Shown one piece after another: positions 45,550 through 54,255 of a stretch of DNA of 64,000 nt. Origin of the DNA: Methyloterricola oryzae (GTDB lineage Bacteria; Pseudomonadota; Gammaproteobacteria; Methylococcales; Methylococcaceae); the NCBI RefSeq assembly GCF_000934725.1, contig NZ_JYNS01000003.1, forward strand, positions 124,001 through 188,000. The letters run 5' to 3'. The notes beneath the pieces are model-generated. The model had not been told where the DNA came from and searched no databases. It was given only the letters and a program-made list of their open reading frames with translations. Every line of letters begins with the position of its first letter. Position 1 is the stretch's first letter. The position numbers and the translations under genes were made by a program.

Positions 45550-46483
45550 CGCGCTTGCGCAGTTCCTTGGGCAGGGAGAAGACGACCTTTTCCTCGATCC
45601 CGGCGTTTTCAAGCTCCACATTGCCGCCCCATTCGCGCAGCTGCTCCACCACGCGCTTGACCAGGATCTCAGGCGCCGACGCCCCGGCAGTAACGCCGAT
45701 CTTGCCGGCGCCCGTCACCCAATCCCGGCGCAACTGGTTGGCGTTGTCGATCAGATAAGCTTGCTTGCCCAGCTTCTCGGCGATCTCGCGCAGGCGGTTG
45801 GAATTGGAACTGTTGGGCGAACCCACCACCAGGATCACGTCGCAGGCAACGGCCAGCTTCTTGACGGCGTCCTGGCGGTTCTGGGTGGCGTAGCAAATGT
45901 CGTCCTTCTTCGGCCCGATGATGTTGGGGAAGCGCTGCTTGAGCGCCACCACCACGGCCTCGGTGTCGTCGATGGACAGTGTGGTCTGCGTGACATAGGC
46001 CAGATTGTCGGGATTCTTGACCCGCAGGGTCTGAACATCCTCGGGGGATTCCACCAGGTAGATGCCGCCCTCCGGGTTGTCGTACTGGCCCATGGTGCCT
46101 TCCACCTCGGGATGTCCGGCATGACCGATGAAAATGATCTCGCGCCCGCCGTGGGCATGGTGATGAACCTCGATGTGCACCTTGGTCACCAGGGGACAGG
46201 TCGCGTCGAACACCTGCAGCTGGCGCTCGCGCGCCTCTTCCTGGATCTGCTTGGAAACACCGTGGGCGCTAAAGATCACCGTGGATTTTTCCGGTACTTC
46301 CGACAATTCCTCGACGAATACGGCGCCGCGCTCCCTGAGGCCATCCACCACATAACGGTTGTGGACCACCTCGTGCCGCACGTAGATGGGGGCACCGAAC
46401 ACTTCGATGGCGCGCTCCACGATTTCGATGGCCCGGTCGACGCCGGCGCAAAATCCGCGGGGGTTGGCGAGTATGATTTCCAT
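45545..46483 (-). CDS. ispH: 4-hydroxy-3-methylbut-2-enyl diphosphate reductase
   Basis: 312 residues. Last step of the MEP pathway, producing IPP and DMAPP with an Fe-S cluster. The three cluster Cys are in [24 protein letters not shown] and [22 protein letters not shown] is the substrate loop. Start at 46483 fits the usual N-terminus [12 protein letters not shown]. It lies between rraA and the rhodanese gene. Confidence 0.97.
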   Translation of the reverse strand: MEIILANPRGFCAGVDRAIEIVERAIEVFGAPIYVRHEVVHNRYVVDGLRERGAVFVEELSEVPEKSTVIFSAHGVSKQIQEEARERQLQVFDATCPLVTKVHIEVHHHAHGGREIIFIGHAGHPEVEGTMGQYDNPEGGIYLVESPEDVQTLRVKNPDNLAYVTQTTLSIDDTEAVVVALKQRFPNIIGPKKDDICYATQNRQDAVKKLAVACDVILVVGSPNSSNSNRLREIAEKLGKQAYLIDNANQLRRDWVTGAGKIGVTAGASAPEILVKRVVEQLREWGGNVELENAGIEEKVVFSLPKELRKRA

Positions 46484-46582
46484 AGATTTTCTATCTCTGA
46501 ATGACTGAGCTGGACGGTAGGGCATTGTCACATGTTGAAACCGCCGAAGCAACGCGGGCCGGCGCCACCAAGTGACAAGGGA

Positions 46583-47068
46583 TCAGGTCAGGCGGTCCTC
46601 GGCGACGACAATGCCGTCCTCGTCCGCGTACAAATAATAGCCGGTGCGGAAGTTGACGCCGGCGAAGGTGATGAGGCTGTCCCGATCCCCGCCGCCACGC
46701 TTGTGACTCTTCAAGGGATGAGTATGCAGGGCGCGCACGCCGATGGGCAGTTGCGCGATCTCCATGGAATCACGGATGCAGCCGTAGACGATGATGCCGC
46801 GCCAGCCGTTGTCGCAGGCCATGCGCGCCAGGTTGCCCCCCAAGAGCGCGCAGCGGTGGGAACCACCGCCGTCCACCACCAGTACGCGGTCCTCTGCCTT
46901 CTCCTCCAAAGTTGCCCTCAGCAGGACGTTGTCCTCGAACACCTTGAGGGTGGTGATGCGGCCCCAGAACGAACTGGCGCCACCAAAGGAACGGAAGATG
47001 GGCTCTGCGATCTGCAGGTGGCGCGTCTCGGCATGTTGGTCGCAGAGGTCGGGCGTGCTGAATTTCAT
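46583..47068 (-). CDS. rraA: Ribonuclease E activity regulator RraA
   Basis: 161 residues, normal length. FGGASSFWGRITTLK, VVDGGGSHRCALLGGNLA and GIIVYGCIRDS are diagnostic. RraA forms trimers that inhibit RNase E. Related proteins are HMG/CHA aldolases, but the short form and motifs fit RraA. It lies between pgl and ispH, all on the minus strand. Confidence 0.95.
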   Translation of the reverse strand: MKFSTPDLCDQHAETRHLQIAEPIFRSFGGASSFWGRITTLKVFEDNVLLRATLEEKAEDRVLVVDGGGSHRCALLGGNLARMACDNGWRGIIVYGCIRDSMEIAQLPIGVRALHTHPLKSHKRGGGDRDSLITFAGVNFRTGYYLYADEDGIVVAEDRLT

Positions 47069-47228
47069 GGGAATCCGGGCGAGAGGTGAGTGTGATGGCC
47101 AGGGTAACAAAGTTCCGACTGCCGGCCTACCGCAGGCGTCATCGGAGAAAGCGGAATGGCCAGCGTGCAACGGCCCATCATCGGCTAAAGCCTGGAGGCA
47201 CCGTGGAGCATGTTGCTGCAGGCGGAAA

Positions 47229-47936
47229 TCAGGCTTTCGCCGCGAAAACCACCACGGGCGCCTGCGTCTGCGCCAGCACATAGCTCACCGGCCACTGCCG
47301 GTCGGGAGCCGACGATGCCTTCTCGAACACCGCCACCTTGCTGGCGCCGCCAAACTGGAGATAGATCCGGCGCGAGTGAAGAATCCAGGGCAGCGTAAGG
47401 CTCATCCGCTCGGTCGGCGCCACCGCGCCCACTTGAGCCAGGCAGGGCGGCGTATTGGCTACGGTCCCCCCGAGAGCCAGACCGGCCTCCAGTTGCGGGC
47501 TGGCCGGAAACAGCGAGGCAGTGTGGCCGTCGTCCCCCATGCCGAGTATCAGCGCCGCGAAAGGGGTGGCCAACCTGGAGAAGACCCCGGCCAATTCGGC
47601 TTCACCATCCGCCGCGGTGGCCGCACCGGTATACATCGGAACGAAGCGGGCCGCTGCGGCGCGTCCCTGAAGCAAATGGGTACGGACCAGGGCACCGTTG
47701 CTGGCTGGGTCGCTCTCGGGCACCCACCGCTCGTCGACCAGGGTGACCGCCACGCGCTGCCAGTCCAGCTCCATCTCGCGCAGGGCCTCGAACACCGGTA
47801 CCGGCGAACGCCCACCGGATACCGCCAGGGTCGCGGTTTCCTGCTCCCGCAGGGCGGCCCGCAGATCGTCAGCGACGGACGCGGCCAAGGCAGGGGCCAG
47901 CGCGGCGTTGTCGGGGAACCAATGTATGGGTGTCAT
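47229..47936 (-). CDS. pgl: 6-phosphogluconolactonase
   Basis: 235 residues of the DevB/Pgl type. It hydrolyses 6-phosphogluconolactone in the oxidative pentose phosphate pathway. LAVSGGRSPVPVFEAL, VTLVDERWVPESDPASN and ILGMGDDGHTASLFP are the family signatures. zwf and gnd are not next to it. It is the upstream end of the rraA-ispH cluster, 160 bp before rraA. Confidence 0.94.
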   Translation of the reverse strand: MTPIHWFPDNAALAPALAASVADDLRAALREQETATLAVSGGRSPVPVFEALREMELDWQRVAVTLVDERWVPESDPASNGALVRTHLLQGRAAAARFVPMYTGAATAADGEAELAGVFSRLATPFAALILGMGDDGHTASLFPASPQLEAGLALGGTVANTPPCLAQVGAVAPTERMSLTLPWILHSRRIYLQFGGASKVAVFEKASSAPDRQWPVSYVLAQTQAPVVVFAAKA

Positions 47937-48339
47937 CAGCCAAGTCTCCTCATTTCAATCAAGCTATTCGAGGTCCAGCGCGCGGGACCGGGTGTCATGA
48001 AAATCATGCCAGCGACGAACGGTGCCGATTCACGATTCAGTTCGATACCGGGGCGATCCATCAATGTGCCGGGCACTTGAAACCGGAGCCCGGTCTGTCG
48101 CCAGCACAACGATTTGAGAACTCAGCCACTGTCTGGGATCAATCGGGGTGTCCTCATTATCGCAGACCAGTCCGGTCGCGAACGGAAGCTCCAGGCTGCC
48201 GGGCACGTGAAGGGCGTGATGGTAGCCGTCACGTGTCCGGAATGTCCAGCCACAACCAGCTCAGCCGAGGGGGCAGCGCGACCTTGGCGCGCTGTAACGG
48301 CCATTTGCTGGCGCAGCCGTGTTTCACCTATCATGATAT

Positions 48340-48482
48340 TTATTGATCAGGCCCAAAAACACCCTCCTGGTATTTCGGGCCGACGCCAAGGTCGGTACGC
48401 GCCCGACCTTGGCCGGCGCGGCCTCTGGCCGCGCCGGGGCATCCGTGCCCCGCATTAACCCGGCCACTAAGGACCGGGTTAA
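48340..48482 (+). repeat. Structured interspersed repeat, copy A (five consecutive hairpins)
   Basis: 143 bp, matching 58908-59049 in inverted orientation with about eight substitutions and one indel by eye. Five hairpins follow one another: 48350-48381, 48386-48412 (CCAAGGTCGG/CCGACCTTGG), 48415-48435 (GGCGCGGCC/GGCCGCGCC), 48436-48451 (GGGGCA/TGCCCC) and 48455-48482 (TTAACCCGG/CCGGGTTAA). It begins TTATTGATCAGG. No target duplication is visible. It could be a non-autonomous palindromic element or a structured RNA. Confidence 0.88.
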
Positions 48483-48536
48483 TATTACATTTCTAAAAGA
48501 CCTCGCATTCCATCAGCCAATACGGTCGGTCGCGAC

Positions 48537-48752
48537 ATGATCATTTGCATAGCCGAAGACTGAGAGTGGTGCGAGGCCCCGGTCAAGCTGCTGCTCAGCC
48601 TGCGCGAACATTGCCCGGCCCTGTCCGTCGAGCTTTTCTAGGCTGGGGCGGACACCGCTTCCACTCAGTGGCTAAAACAGGTCCCGCAGGTTCAACGGAA
48701 TGCGCTGTCTCTGGAAGGCGCCGGCAGTCCATCGATCCTTGGGCAACTCAAC
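48537..48752 (+). pseudogene. Possible decayed coding fragment (glycosyltransferase-like?)
   Basis: From ATG 48537 the frame reads MIICIAED, stop, EWCEAPVKLLLSLREHCPAL and so on, stop, AGADTASTQWLKQVPQVQ and on to a third stop. Between stops the composition is protein-like and recalls the N-terminus of some putative glycosyltransferases, but the resemblance is from memory and weak. It lies 55 bp after repeat copy A. Confidence 0.3.
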
Positions 48753-49011
48753 CCCTGAAGGACGCCGGGCCGCAACGCTCGCCACCACGGCAAGCCTACG
48801 ACACGGACTGCCCGGAAGGAATCCCATACGCTATCTTTGCCCTGGAGTAATGGCCTCAGTCGCAAGGAGCCAGGCCATCACGCTGTTTAGCGCCCTGTAA
48901 GGTTCGGTTGAGCTTGCGGCTTAAGCATGCCAACCCTAAAGGCCTTGCGCCAGCGGACCTCACAGCGGAAACGAACGACGCTTACCATCCAGCACAACGG
49001 AGAAATCTACG

Positions 49012-50964
49012 ATGAAGGACTGCCCGTCAGCGCGCCACCTGCTGTTCCTGTTTGCCTTGGCAGCCGCCCCGGCTCTGGCCAAAGACGCGCAGCACCATCA
49101 CCACGGAGCTACCCCCGCAGCGGCAGAGCCCGCGCCGCAGAAGTTCACGAGCAAAGGCGTGGTCGTGGAATTTCAGGCCAAGCCGGCCGAATCGGCCGGT
49201 GCCATCATGGAAGGTGAATACACCGACCTTAAATTCCGCGTCACCGATGCGCAGACCAAGAAACCCATAAAAGGGCGCATTCCCGGCGCCTGGATGGACG
49301 TCGCCAAGCAATTCGCCGGCAAGAATCCGGAAAACGCCAGTTGCAAGGACAAGATCGAGACCTACCTGAAGGGCATGGTGGGCGTGCGCCCCATGCTCGA
49401 CCTGAACAGCTATTACCTGCTGGTCTTCAACCAGGACGCCAGTATCTCCGTGATCGACCCCCTCGTGGGCGTCAGTGGACGGACCAACCTGTACGCCAAC
49501 ATCATCCTCAAGCGCCCGCCCGCCGACTGGATCCTGTCGAGGGACGGCAAACGGCTGTTCGTCAGCATGCCCGATGCCGGTCAGGTATCGGTCATCGACA
49601 CGGACACATTCCACGTGGTGACCGACATACCCGCAGGCACCAAACCGACCCGCCTCGGCCTGCAGCCGGACGGGCATTACCTCTGGGTCGGCAACGACGC
49701 GCCAGACGACAACCAGGGGGGCGTCACCGTTATCAATACCGATACCCTGAAACCCGCATCCCACATCGCGACCGGCAAGGGCCATCACGAACTGGCCTTC
49801 TCCGCGGACGACCGCTACGCCTACATCAGCAATCGCGAGAATGGCGGAATCTCCGTCATCGACATCCGCGATCTCAAGAAGGTGAAGGACATCAAGACCG
49901 GCAGCCTGCCCATCGCCCTGCTCACCGCGCCCGCCAGCCGCGCCATCTATGCCGCAGACGGCTTGGACGGCACGGTGACCGTGATCAGTGACGCCAGCCA
50001 GGAAGCTGTTTCCACCATCCAGGCCAAGGCGGGACTGGGTCCCATGCGCATGACGCCGGACGGCCGCTGGCTGCTGGTGCTGAACAGCAAGGAAAGCCTG
50101 GTACACGTGATCGAAGTCGCCACCAACCGCCTGGTCCAGGATATACCAGTAGGCGCGCGGCCCTTCGAAATTGCCATGAGCGACGCCTTCGCCTATGTGC
50201 GCTCACTGGATAGCGAACACGTGGCCATGATCTCCCTGGCCCAACTGGGCAAGCCTTCCGCGGTCCAGCTCAGTACCTTTACCGCAGGGTCCTCGCCGCC
50301 GAAACAGGTGGCCGATCTCGCCATCGGCAGCAGCATGGCCCCCGCCGTGGGCGAAGCCGCCATGCTCGTCGCCAGCCCCGCGGACAACCTCATCTACTAC
50401 TACATGGAAGGCATGCTGGCCCCCTCGGGCAACTTCCGCAATCCGGCCCATAGCGCGCGTGGTCTGCTGGTGGTGGACCGCAGCCTGAAGGAAACCAAGC
50501 CCGGCGAATACACGGCGCGGGTGCGGATACCCGCCTCCGGCGACTACGATGTGGCCTTCCTGCTGGAATCGCCGCGGGTCATCCATTGCTTCCAGGCGCA
50601 TGCGGCCGAGAACCCTTTGCTCAAGGTGGAGCTCAAACCACTGGATATCAACTACGTCGATCCCCAGCGCGCCGTGCTGGTGGGACAAACGGCAAAGATC
50701 AAATTCCGCCTGTTCGACCCCAAGGACAATGCGCCCAAGCCGGGCATGAACGATGTGCGCGTGCTCTATTACGCCGCGCCTGGACTGCAGCGTACCGAGA
50801 CCGCCGCCCGCGACCTGGGGGAAGGCCTGTACGAGGCGGAGCTTGCCATCAAACGTTCCGGCGCCTACTACGTCTACGTGAGCGTGCCTACACTGAAAAT
50901 GGGCTACGGCGACCTGCAGCAGATCAGCCTGATCGCCACCGAGCCGGCGAAGCCCGCGCCGTGA
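49012..50964 (+). CDS. Periplasmic YVTN/cytochrome d1-like beta-propeller protein
   Basis: 650 residues; GGAG lies 9 nt before the ATG. A signal peptide ends at APALA, and the mature N-terminus is His-rich (KDAQHHHHG), a possible metal site. Residues 45-105 look like a small beta domain. Residues 120-440 are a seven-blade-type propeller with YVTN-like repeats (VSVIDTDTFHVVTDIPAGTKP, ISVIDIRDLKKVKDIKTG). Residues 480-650 hold two immunoglobulin-like or FixH-like beta domains (TAKIKFRLFDPKDNAPKPGM). No CxxCH is present, so it does not bind covalent heme. It faces a Sco protein and a cytochrome c fusion nearby. Confidence 0.83.
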   Translation: MKDCPSARHLLFLFALAAAPALAKDAQHHHHGATPAAAEPAPQKFTSKGVVVEFQAKPAESAGAIMEGEYTDLKFRVTDAQTKKPIKGRIPGAWMDVAKQFAGKNPENASCKDKIETYLKGMVGVRPMLDLNSYYLLVFNQDASISVIDPLVGVSGRTNLYANIILKRPPADWILSRDGKRLFVSMPDAGQVSVIDTDTFHVVTDIPAGTKPTRLGLQPDGHYLWVGNDAPDDNQGGVTVINTDTLKPASHIATGKGHHELAFSADDRYAYISNRENGGISVIDIRDLKKVKDIKTGSLPIALLTAPASRAIYAADGLDGTVTVISDASQEAVSTIQAKAGLGPMRMTPDGRWLLVLNSKESLVHVIEVATNRLVQDIPVGARPFEIAMSDAFAYVRSLDSEHVAMISLAQLGKPSAVQLSTFTAGSSPPKQVADLAIGSSMAPAVGEAAMLVASPADNLIYYYMEGMLAPSGNFRNPAHSARGLLVVDRSLKETKPGEYTARVRIPASGDYDVAFLLESPRVIHCFQAHAAENPLLKVELKPLDINYVDPQRAVLVGQTAKIKFRLFDPKDNAPKPGMNDVRVLYYAAPGLQRTETAARDLGEGLYEAELAIKRSGAYYVYVSVPTLKMGYGDLQQISLIATEPAKPAP

Positions 50965-50977
50965 CGGGAGTTGCAAC

Positions 50978-51946
50978 CTAGAGCGGCATCAGGATCTCGA
51001 TTCGGGCGTGGCGGCGCAGGGACTGGATACGCTGGCGGACCGCCGCCTGGGTCTTTTCCGCCTTGAGATAGGACCTTGCCGACTCCCGCGCCTCGGCCTC
51101 CGGGAGCGTGCCGCTACGGCGCTGTTCGAGTTTCAGCACATGGCAGCCCGCGTCGCTCGGCACGGGACCTGTGACCTGCCCTGGCTTCAGACTGGCGACC
51201 GCCTGCTGCAGAAACGGCGTCAGTTGATCCTCGGCCAGGAAGCCGAGATCGCCGCCCGCCGGCGCACTTTGATCCTGCGAATGCTGGCGCGCCAGTGCAG
51301 CGAAATCCGAGCGCGGGCGGCGCGCCTGGGCCAGGATTTCCTGGCAGCGGCTCAGCGCGCCGGCGGGATCGCTGCCGCTGGCAATGAAAATTTGGCGAAT
51401 ACGCACCTGGGCGGGAATGGCGAAGCGTGATGGGTTGGCCACATAGAAACGGTGCACGTCCCGGTCCGACACGCTAACCTTGGGCTGGATGTCCGATTCG
51501 ACCAGCCGCTTCACCGCCAGTTGTTGCCCTACGTAGGCGCGGTAGCCGGCCTCGTCGAACCCGGCCCGTTCCAATCGGCGAGCGAAGGCGTCCTGTGACT
51601 TGAAGTTGGCGCGCATGGCCGCCACAGCCGCATCGACCTCGGCGGTACTGGCGGCGATGTCCTTTCTGGCGGCCTCCTGGGTTAGCAACTCTTCGTCCAC
51701 CAGGGCATCCAGGGCTTCGCCGCGCAGCTTCTTGAGAACCGCGGGGTTGCGGATGCTGGCGATGTTGCGGCCGCGGTCGGACAGAAAGTCCTCGAAATAG
51801 TGCTCGAAGCGCTTGGCGGTGATTTCCTGCCCGTTCACCCGCGCGGCGAGGCCTAAGGGTTCACTCCACCCCGCCACTGGAACCCAAGGCAGCAGGAACA
51901 GCAAACAAAAGCAGACTTTGACGATGAAAGGTTTCACTGTGGGCAT
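50978..51946 (-). CDS. Periplasmic parvulin-type peptidyl-prolyl isomerase (SurA/PrsA-like)
   Basis: 322 residues. A signal peptide ends near AGWSEP. A SurA_N-like chaperone region (LAARVNGQEITAKRFEHYFED) is followed by one rotamase domain (QVRIRQIFIASG, GGDLGFLAEDQLTPFLQQAV, GCHVLKLEQRR). It should assist folding of exported proteins. It is on the opposite strand between the propeller and sco genes, and its 5' end overlaps the proposed 5' end of sco by about 23 bp. Confidence 0.88.
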   Translation of the reverse strand: MPTVKPFIVKVCFCLLFLLPWVPVAGWSEPLGLAARVNGQEITAKRFEHYFEDFLSDRGRNIASIRNPAVLKKLRGEALDALVDEELLTQEAARKDIAASTAEVDAAVAAMRANFKSQDAFARRLERAGFDEAGYRAYVGQQLAVKRLVESDIQPKVSVSDRDVHRFYVANPSRFAIPAQVRIRQIFIASGSDPAGALSRCQEILAQARRPRSDFAALARQHSQDQSAPAGGDLGFLAEDQLTPFLQQAVASLKPGQVTGPVPSDAGCHVLKLEQRRSGTLPEAEARESARSYLKAEKTQAAVRQRIQSLRRHARIEILMPL

Positions 51947-52661
51947 CTTGGATACGTTCTTCGACGGCGATGAATTCGCCACGCGGGATTCTGCTCGGCC
52001 CGCCACACCGGCGGTAACTGTCGGCCAAGCAGCAAGTTTAGGTGGGCGGGCGCTTGCTTTCCACAAGCCGCGGCGGGAACGCCGGGCGGGGCCCAAAATC
52101 CATGCCCTGCTCCTTGCCGCGTGCTTCGCCCTGACACCCACGGTCGGGGAAGCAGGGCAAACCGATACCCCATCCACTAACGTGCAGTTGCTCGACCTGC
52201 CCCTCGCCGACCAGGACGGCCGCAGTGTACGCTTCGCCAGCGAAGCGGTCGGCAAGTCCGTGGTGGCCATCAACTTCATCTACACCTCCTGCACCACCCT
52301 GTGCCCGCTGACTTCCGCCACCTTCAAGAACGTGCAGTCCCGCCTGAAAAACCGACTGGGCAAGGACGTGCGACTGATTTCCATGAGCCTGGATCCCGCC
52401 ACCGACACCCCGGCCCGCCTCAAGGCCTATGCCGCCCGCTACAAGGCCGGAACTGGCTGGCTGTGGCTGACCGGGGAGCCGGGCAACATGAAGCAGGTGC
52501 TGACCGGCCTCGGCGCGTACACCGCATCGATTCAGGAACACCCCCCGCAAGTGCTGGTGGGCGACGGCGCCAGCGGCCAGTGGACCAGCTTCAACACCTT
52601 GCCGGGGCCGGACCGCATCCGCGCCACCGTCGAACAGTTTCTGAAAGCACGCCATGACTGA
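51924..52661 (+). CDS. SCO1/SenC-family protein
   Basis: 245 residues from ATG 51924. A thioredoxin-like fold carries the copper-binding CxxxC (Cys123/Cys127 in YTSCTTLCPLTS) and the distal His206 (IQEHPPQVLVGD). Sco proteins deliver copper to cytochrome oxidase or reduce its Cys ligands. The hydrophobic signal region (ALLLAACFALTPTVGEA) begins only at residue 61, unusually late. In-frame GTG 51939 and TTG 51948 are alternatives but do not remove this oddity. The 3' end overlaps the next gene by 8 bp. Confidence 0.87.
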   Translation: MKGFTVGILDTFFDGDEFATRDSARPATPAVTVGQAASLGGRALAFHKPRRERRAGPKIHALLLAACFALTPTVGEAGQTDTPSTNVQLLDLPLADQDGRSVRFASEAVGKSVVAINFIYTSCTTLCPLTSATFKNVQSRLKNRLGKDVRLISMSLDPATDTPARLKAYAARYKAGTGWLWLTGEPGNMKQVLTGLGAYTASIQEHPPQVLVGDGASGQWTSFNTLPGPDRIRATVEQFLKARHD

Positions 52662-54213
52662 GGCACCCTTGTTCCGGCGGGTGGCCGTAGGCGCCGCCCT
52701 GGCCTGCGCCACCGGTCTTGTCTGGGCGGCTCCACTGACGCCCCAGGAAGCCAAGGGGAAGGCGCTCTATGTGCAGGGCATCGGCGCCAAGGGCAAGCCG
52801 ATCAAGGCCTACATCGGCGATGAATCCAGCGCGGTGGACGGCGACACGGTGCCCTGTGCCGGCTGTCACGGGGAAGACGGCCGCGGCCGTCCCGAAGGCG
52901 GCATCGTACCCACCGACGTCACCTGGTCGAATCTAACGAAGCCCTACGGCCATCACCATGGCAACTACCGCCAGCACCCGGCTTTCACCGAGCGCAGCCT
53001 GGCCACCGCCCTTGCCCGCGGAACGGACCCGGCCGGCAATCCCCTGGACAGCGCGATGCCGCGCTTCGCCCTGAGCAAAGCCGATCTGAACGCCCTCGGC
53101 GCCTATCTCAAGCGCCTGGACACGGCCCCCATACCCGGCGTGGATGATACGCGCATACGCCTGGCGACCGTCCTACCTCTCAGCGGAGCGCAGGAAGCGG
53201 CGGGACGCGACATGCAAGCCGTACTGCAGGCCTATCTCGACGCCGTGAATGCGGGTAGTGGCCTTTACAACCGACGGCTGGAGTTGGAGGTGGTGGCCAT
53301 GGAGACGAACGCGGAAGCCACCGCCGCGAAGCTGCGCAAGCTGCTGGACGCGGAACAGGTGTTCGCCGTTCTCGCGCCCTATGCCCCCGAGCAGGAAGAA
53401 ACCTTGAGCGCACTGCTGGAACAGGCCCAGGTCCCCTATCTCGCCCCCCTGAGCGACTTCCCCGCCTTGAACAGCCGCAGCGGTTTCTTCCTGGCTCCTG
53501 GCATCGAGACCCGCGCCAAAGCCCTGCTGGACTATGCAGGAAAGCGCCTGGATAAGCAGGCCCCGCAATTGACCCTGATTTACCCAGACGCACCCGGCTA
53601 TCGCCAGGCCGCCGTCGCCATGGCGGCTGATGCCGCCGCCCGTGGCTGGCCCGCGCCGCGACAGGCGAACCATACCCCGGACGCGGAGAGCCCGGTGCTG
53701 AAGGAATCCGTTTTGCTGCAGCCCACCGACGCGGTGCTGTTCCTGGGCGGTGAGAATACCCTGAGAGCTTGGTCCGCGCAGCGCCGGGAAGGGCTGACTC
53801 AACCGCTGCTGCTGTTAGCCGGGATCCCACAAGGCCGCCTGACCCAGGATTTACCTGAGGCGGATCTGGAACGGCTCGCCCTCGCCCTGCCCTTTGCGCC
53901 TGACGCTCTAAAACCCGAGGCCATGGAGCCGCTACGTGGCCTGCAACATAAGGCGGGCGTGGGTGACCGCAGCCTTTATCCGGAAAGCTTCGCCATCGCC
54001 GGCACGTCCCTGCTGGTCCAGGCCCTCAAACAGGCCGGACGCGAGCTCAGCCGCCGCAAGCTGGTCGAAGCGCTGGAAAACTTGCGCCAGGTGCCGGTCC
54101 CTCCCTGGCCGGACCTGACCTTCAGCCCCTCCCATCGCATCGGCCTCCGCAGCCTGCCCGTCTACACCGTCGATCGGAAGACCGGTCGGCTGCTGCCAGC
54201 CAACCCGCCTTGA
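52654..54213 (+). CDS. Cytochrome c fused to a periplasmic (LivJ-type) ligand-binding domain
   Basis: 519 residues. A signal peptide ends near VWAAP. A mono-heme cytochrome c domain follows with CAGCHG (Cys68, Cys71, His72) and a probable axial Met in SAMPRF near 135. Residues 165-519 are a type I periplasmic binding fold of the branched-chain amino acid/ANF-receptor type (IRLATVLPLSGAQEAAGRDM, LLDAEQVFAVLAPYAPEQEE). No transporter permease is adjacent. Ligand binding might gate or couple to electron transfer with the Sco and propeller proteins, but that is inference. Confidence 0.87.
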   Translation: MTEAPLFRRVAVGAALACATGLVWAAPLTPQEAKGKALYVQGIGAKGKPIKAYIGDESSAVDGDTVPCAGCHGEDGRGRPEGGIVPTDVTWSNLTKPYGHHHGNYRQHPAFTERSLATALARGTDPAGNPLDSAMPRFALSKADLNALGAYLKRLDTAPIPGVDDTRIRLATVLPLSGAQEAAGRDMQAVLQAYLDAVNAGSGLYNRRLELEVVAMETNAEATAAKLRKLLDAEQVFAVLAPYAPEQEETLSALLEQAQVPYLAPLSDFPALNSRSGFFLAPGIETRAKALLDYAGKRLDKQAPQLTLIYPDAPGYRQAAVAMAADAAARGWPAPRQANHTPDAESPVLKESVLLQPTDAVLFLGGENTLRAWSAQRREGLTQPLLLLAGIPQGRLTQDLPEADLERLALALPFAPDALKPEAMEPLRGLQHKAGVGDRSLYPESFAIAGTSLLVQALKQAGRELSRRKLVEALENLRQVPVPPWPDLTFSPSHRIGLRSLPVYTVDRKTGRLLPANPP

Positions 54214-54255
54214 GGCAAGCCCTCGCCCCAAGGCGCCGCGAGCCTCGCGCTCCCG

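Larger units (their letters stand above)
47937..49011. other. 1.07-kb gene-poor interval with a repeat and a gene remnant
   Basis: No intact gene can be supported between pgl and the propeller gene. The interval contains the structured repeat at 48340-48482 and a probable decayed coding fragment at 48537-48752. The rest shows only short open frames with unlikely composition. It separates two divergent units, so a promoter for the gene at 49012 should lie near its 3' end. Confidence 0.6.

Noticed and set aside
48343-48540. Short open frame across repeat copy A, with a similar frame across copy B (58868-59080)
   Set aside because: The shared peptide comes from the repeat. Most differences between the copies change the residue, there is no ribosome-binding site, and the hairpins explain the conservation better than coding does.
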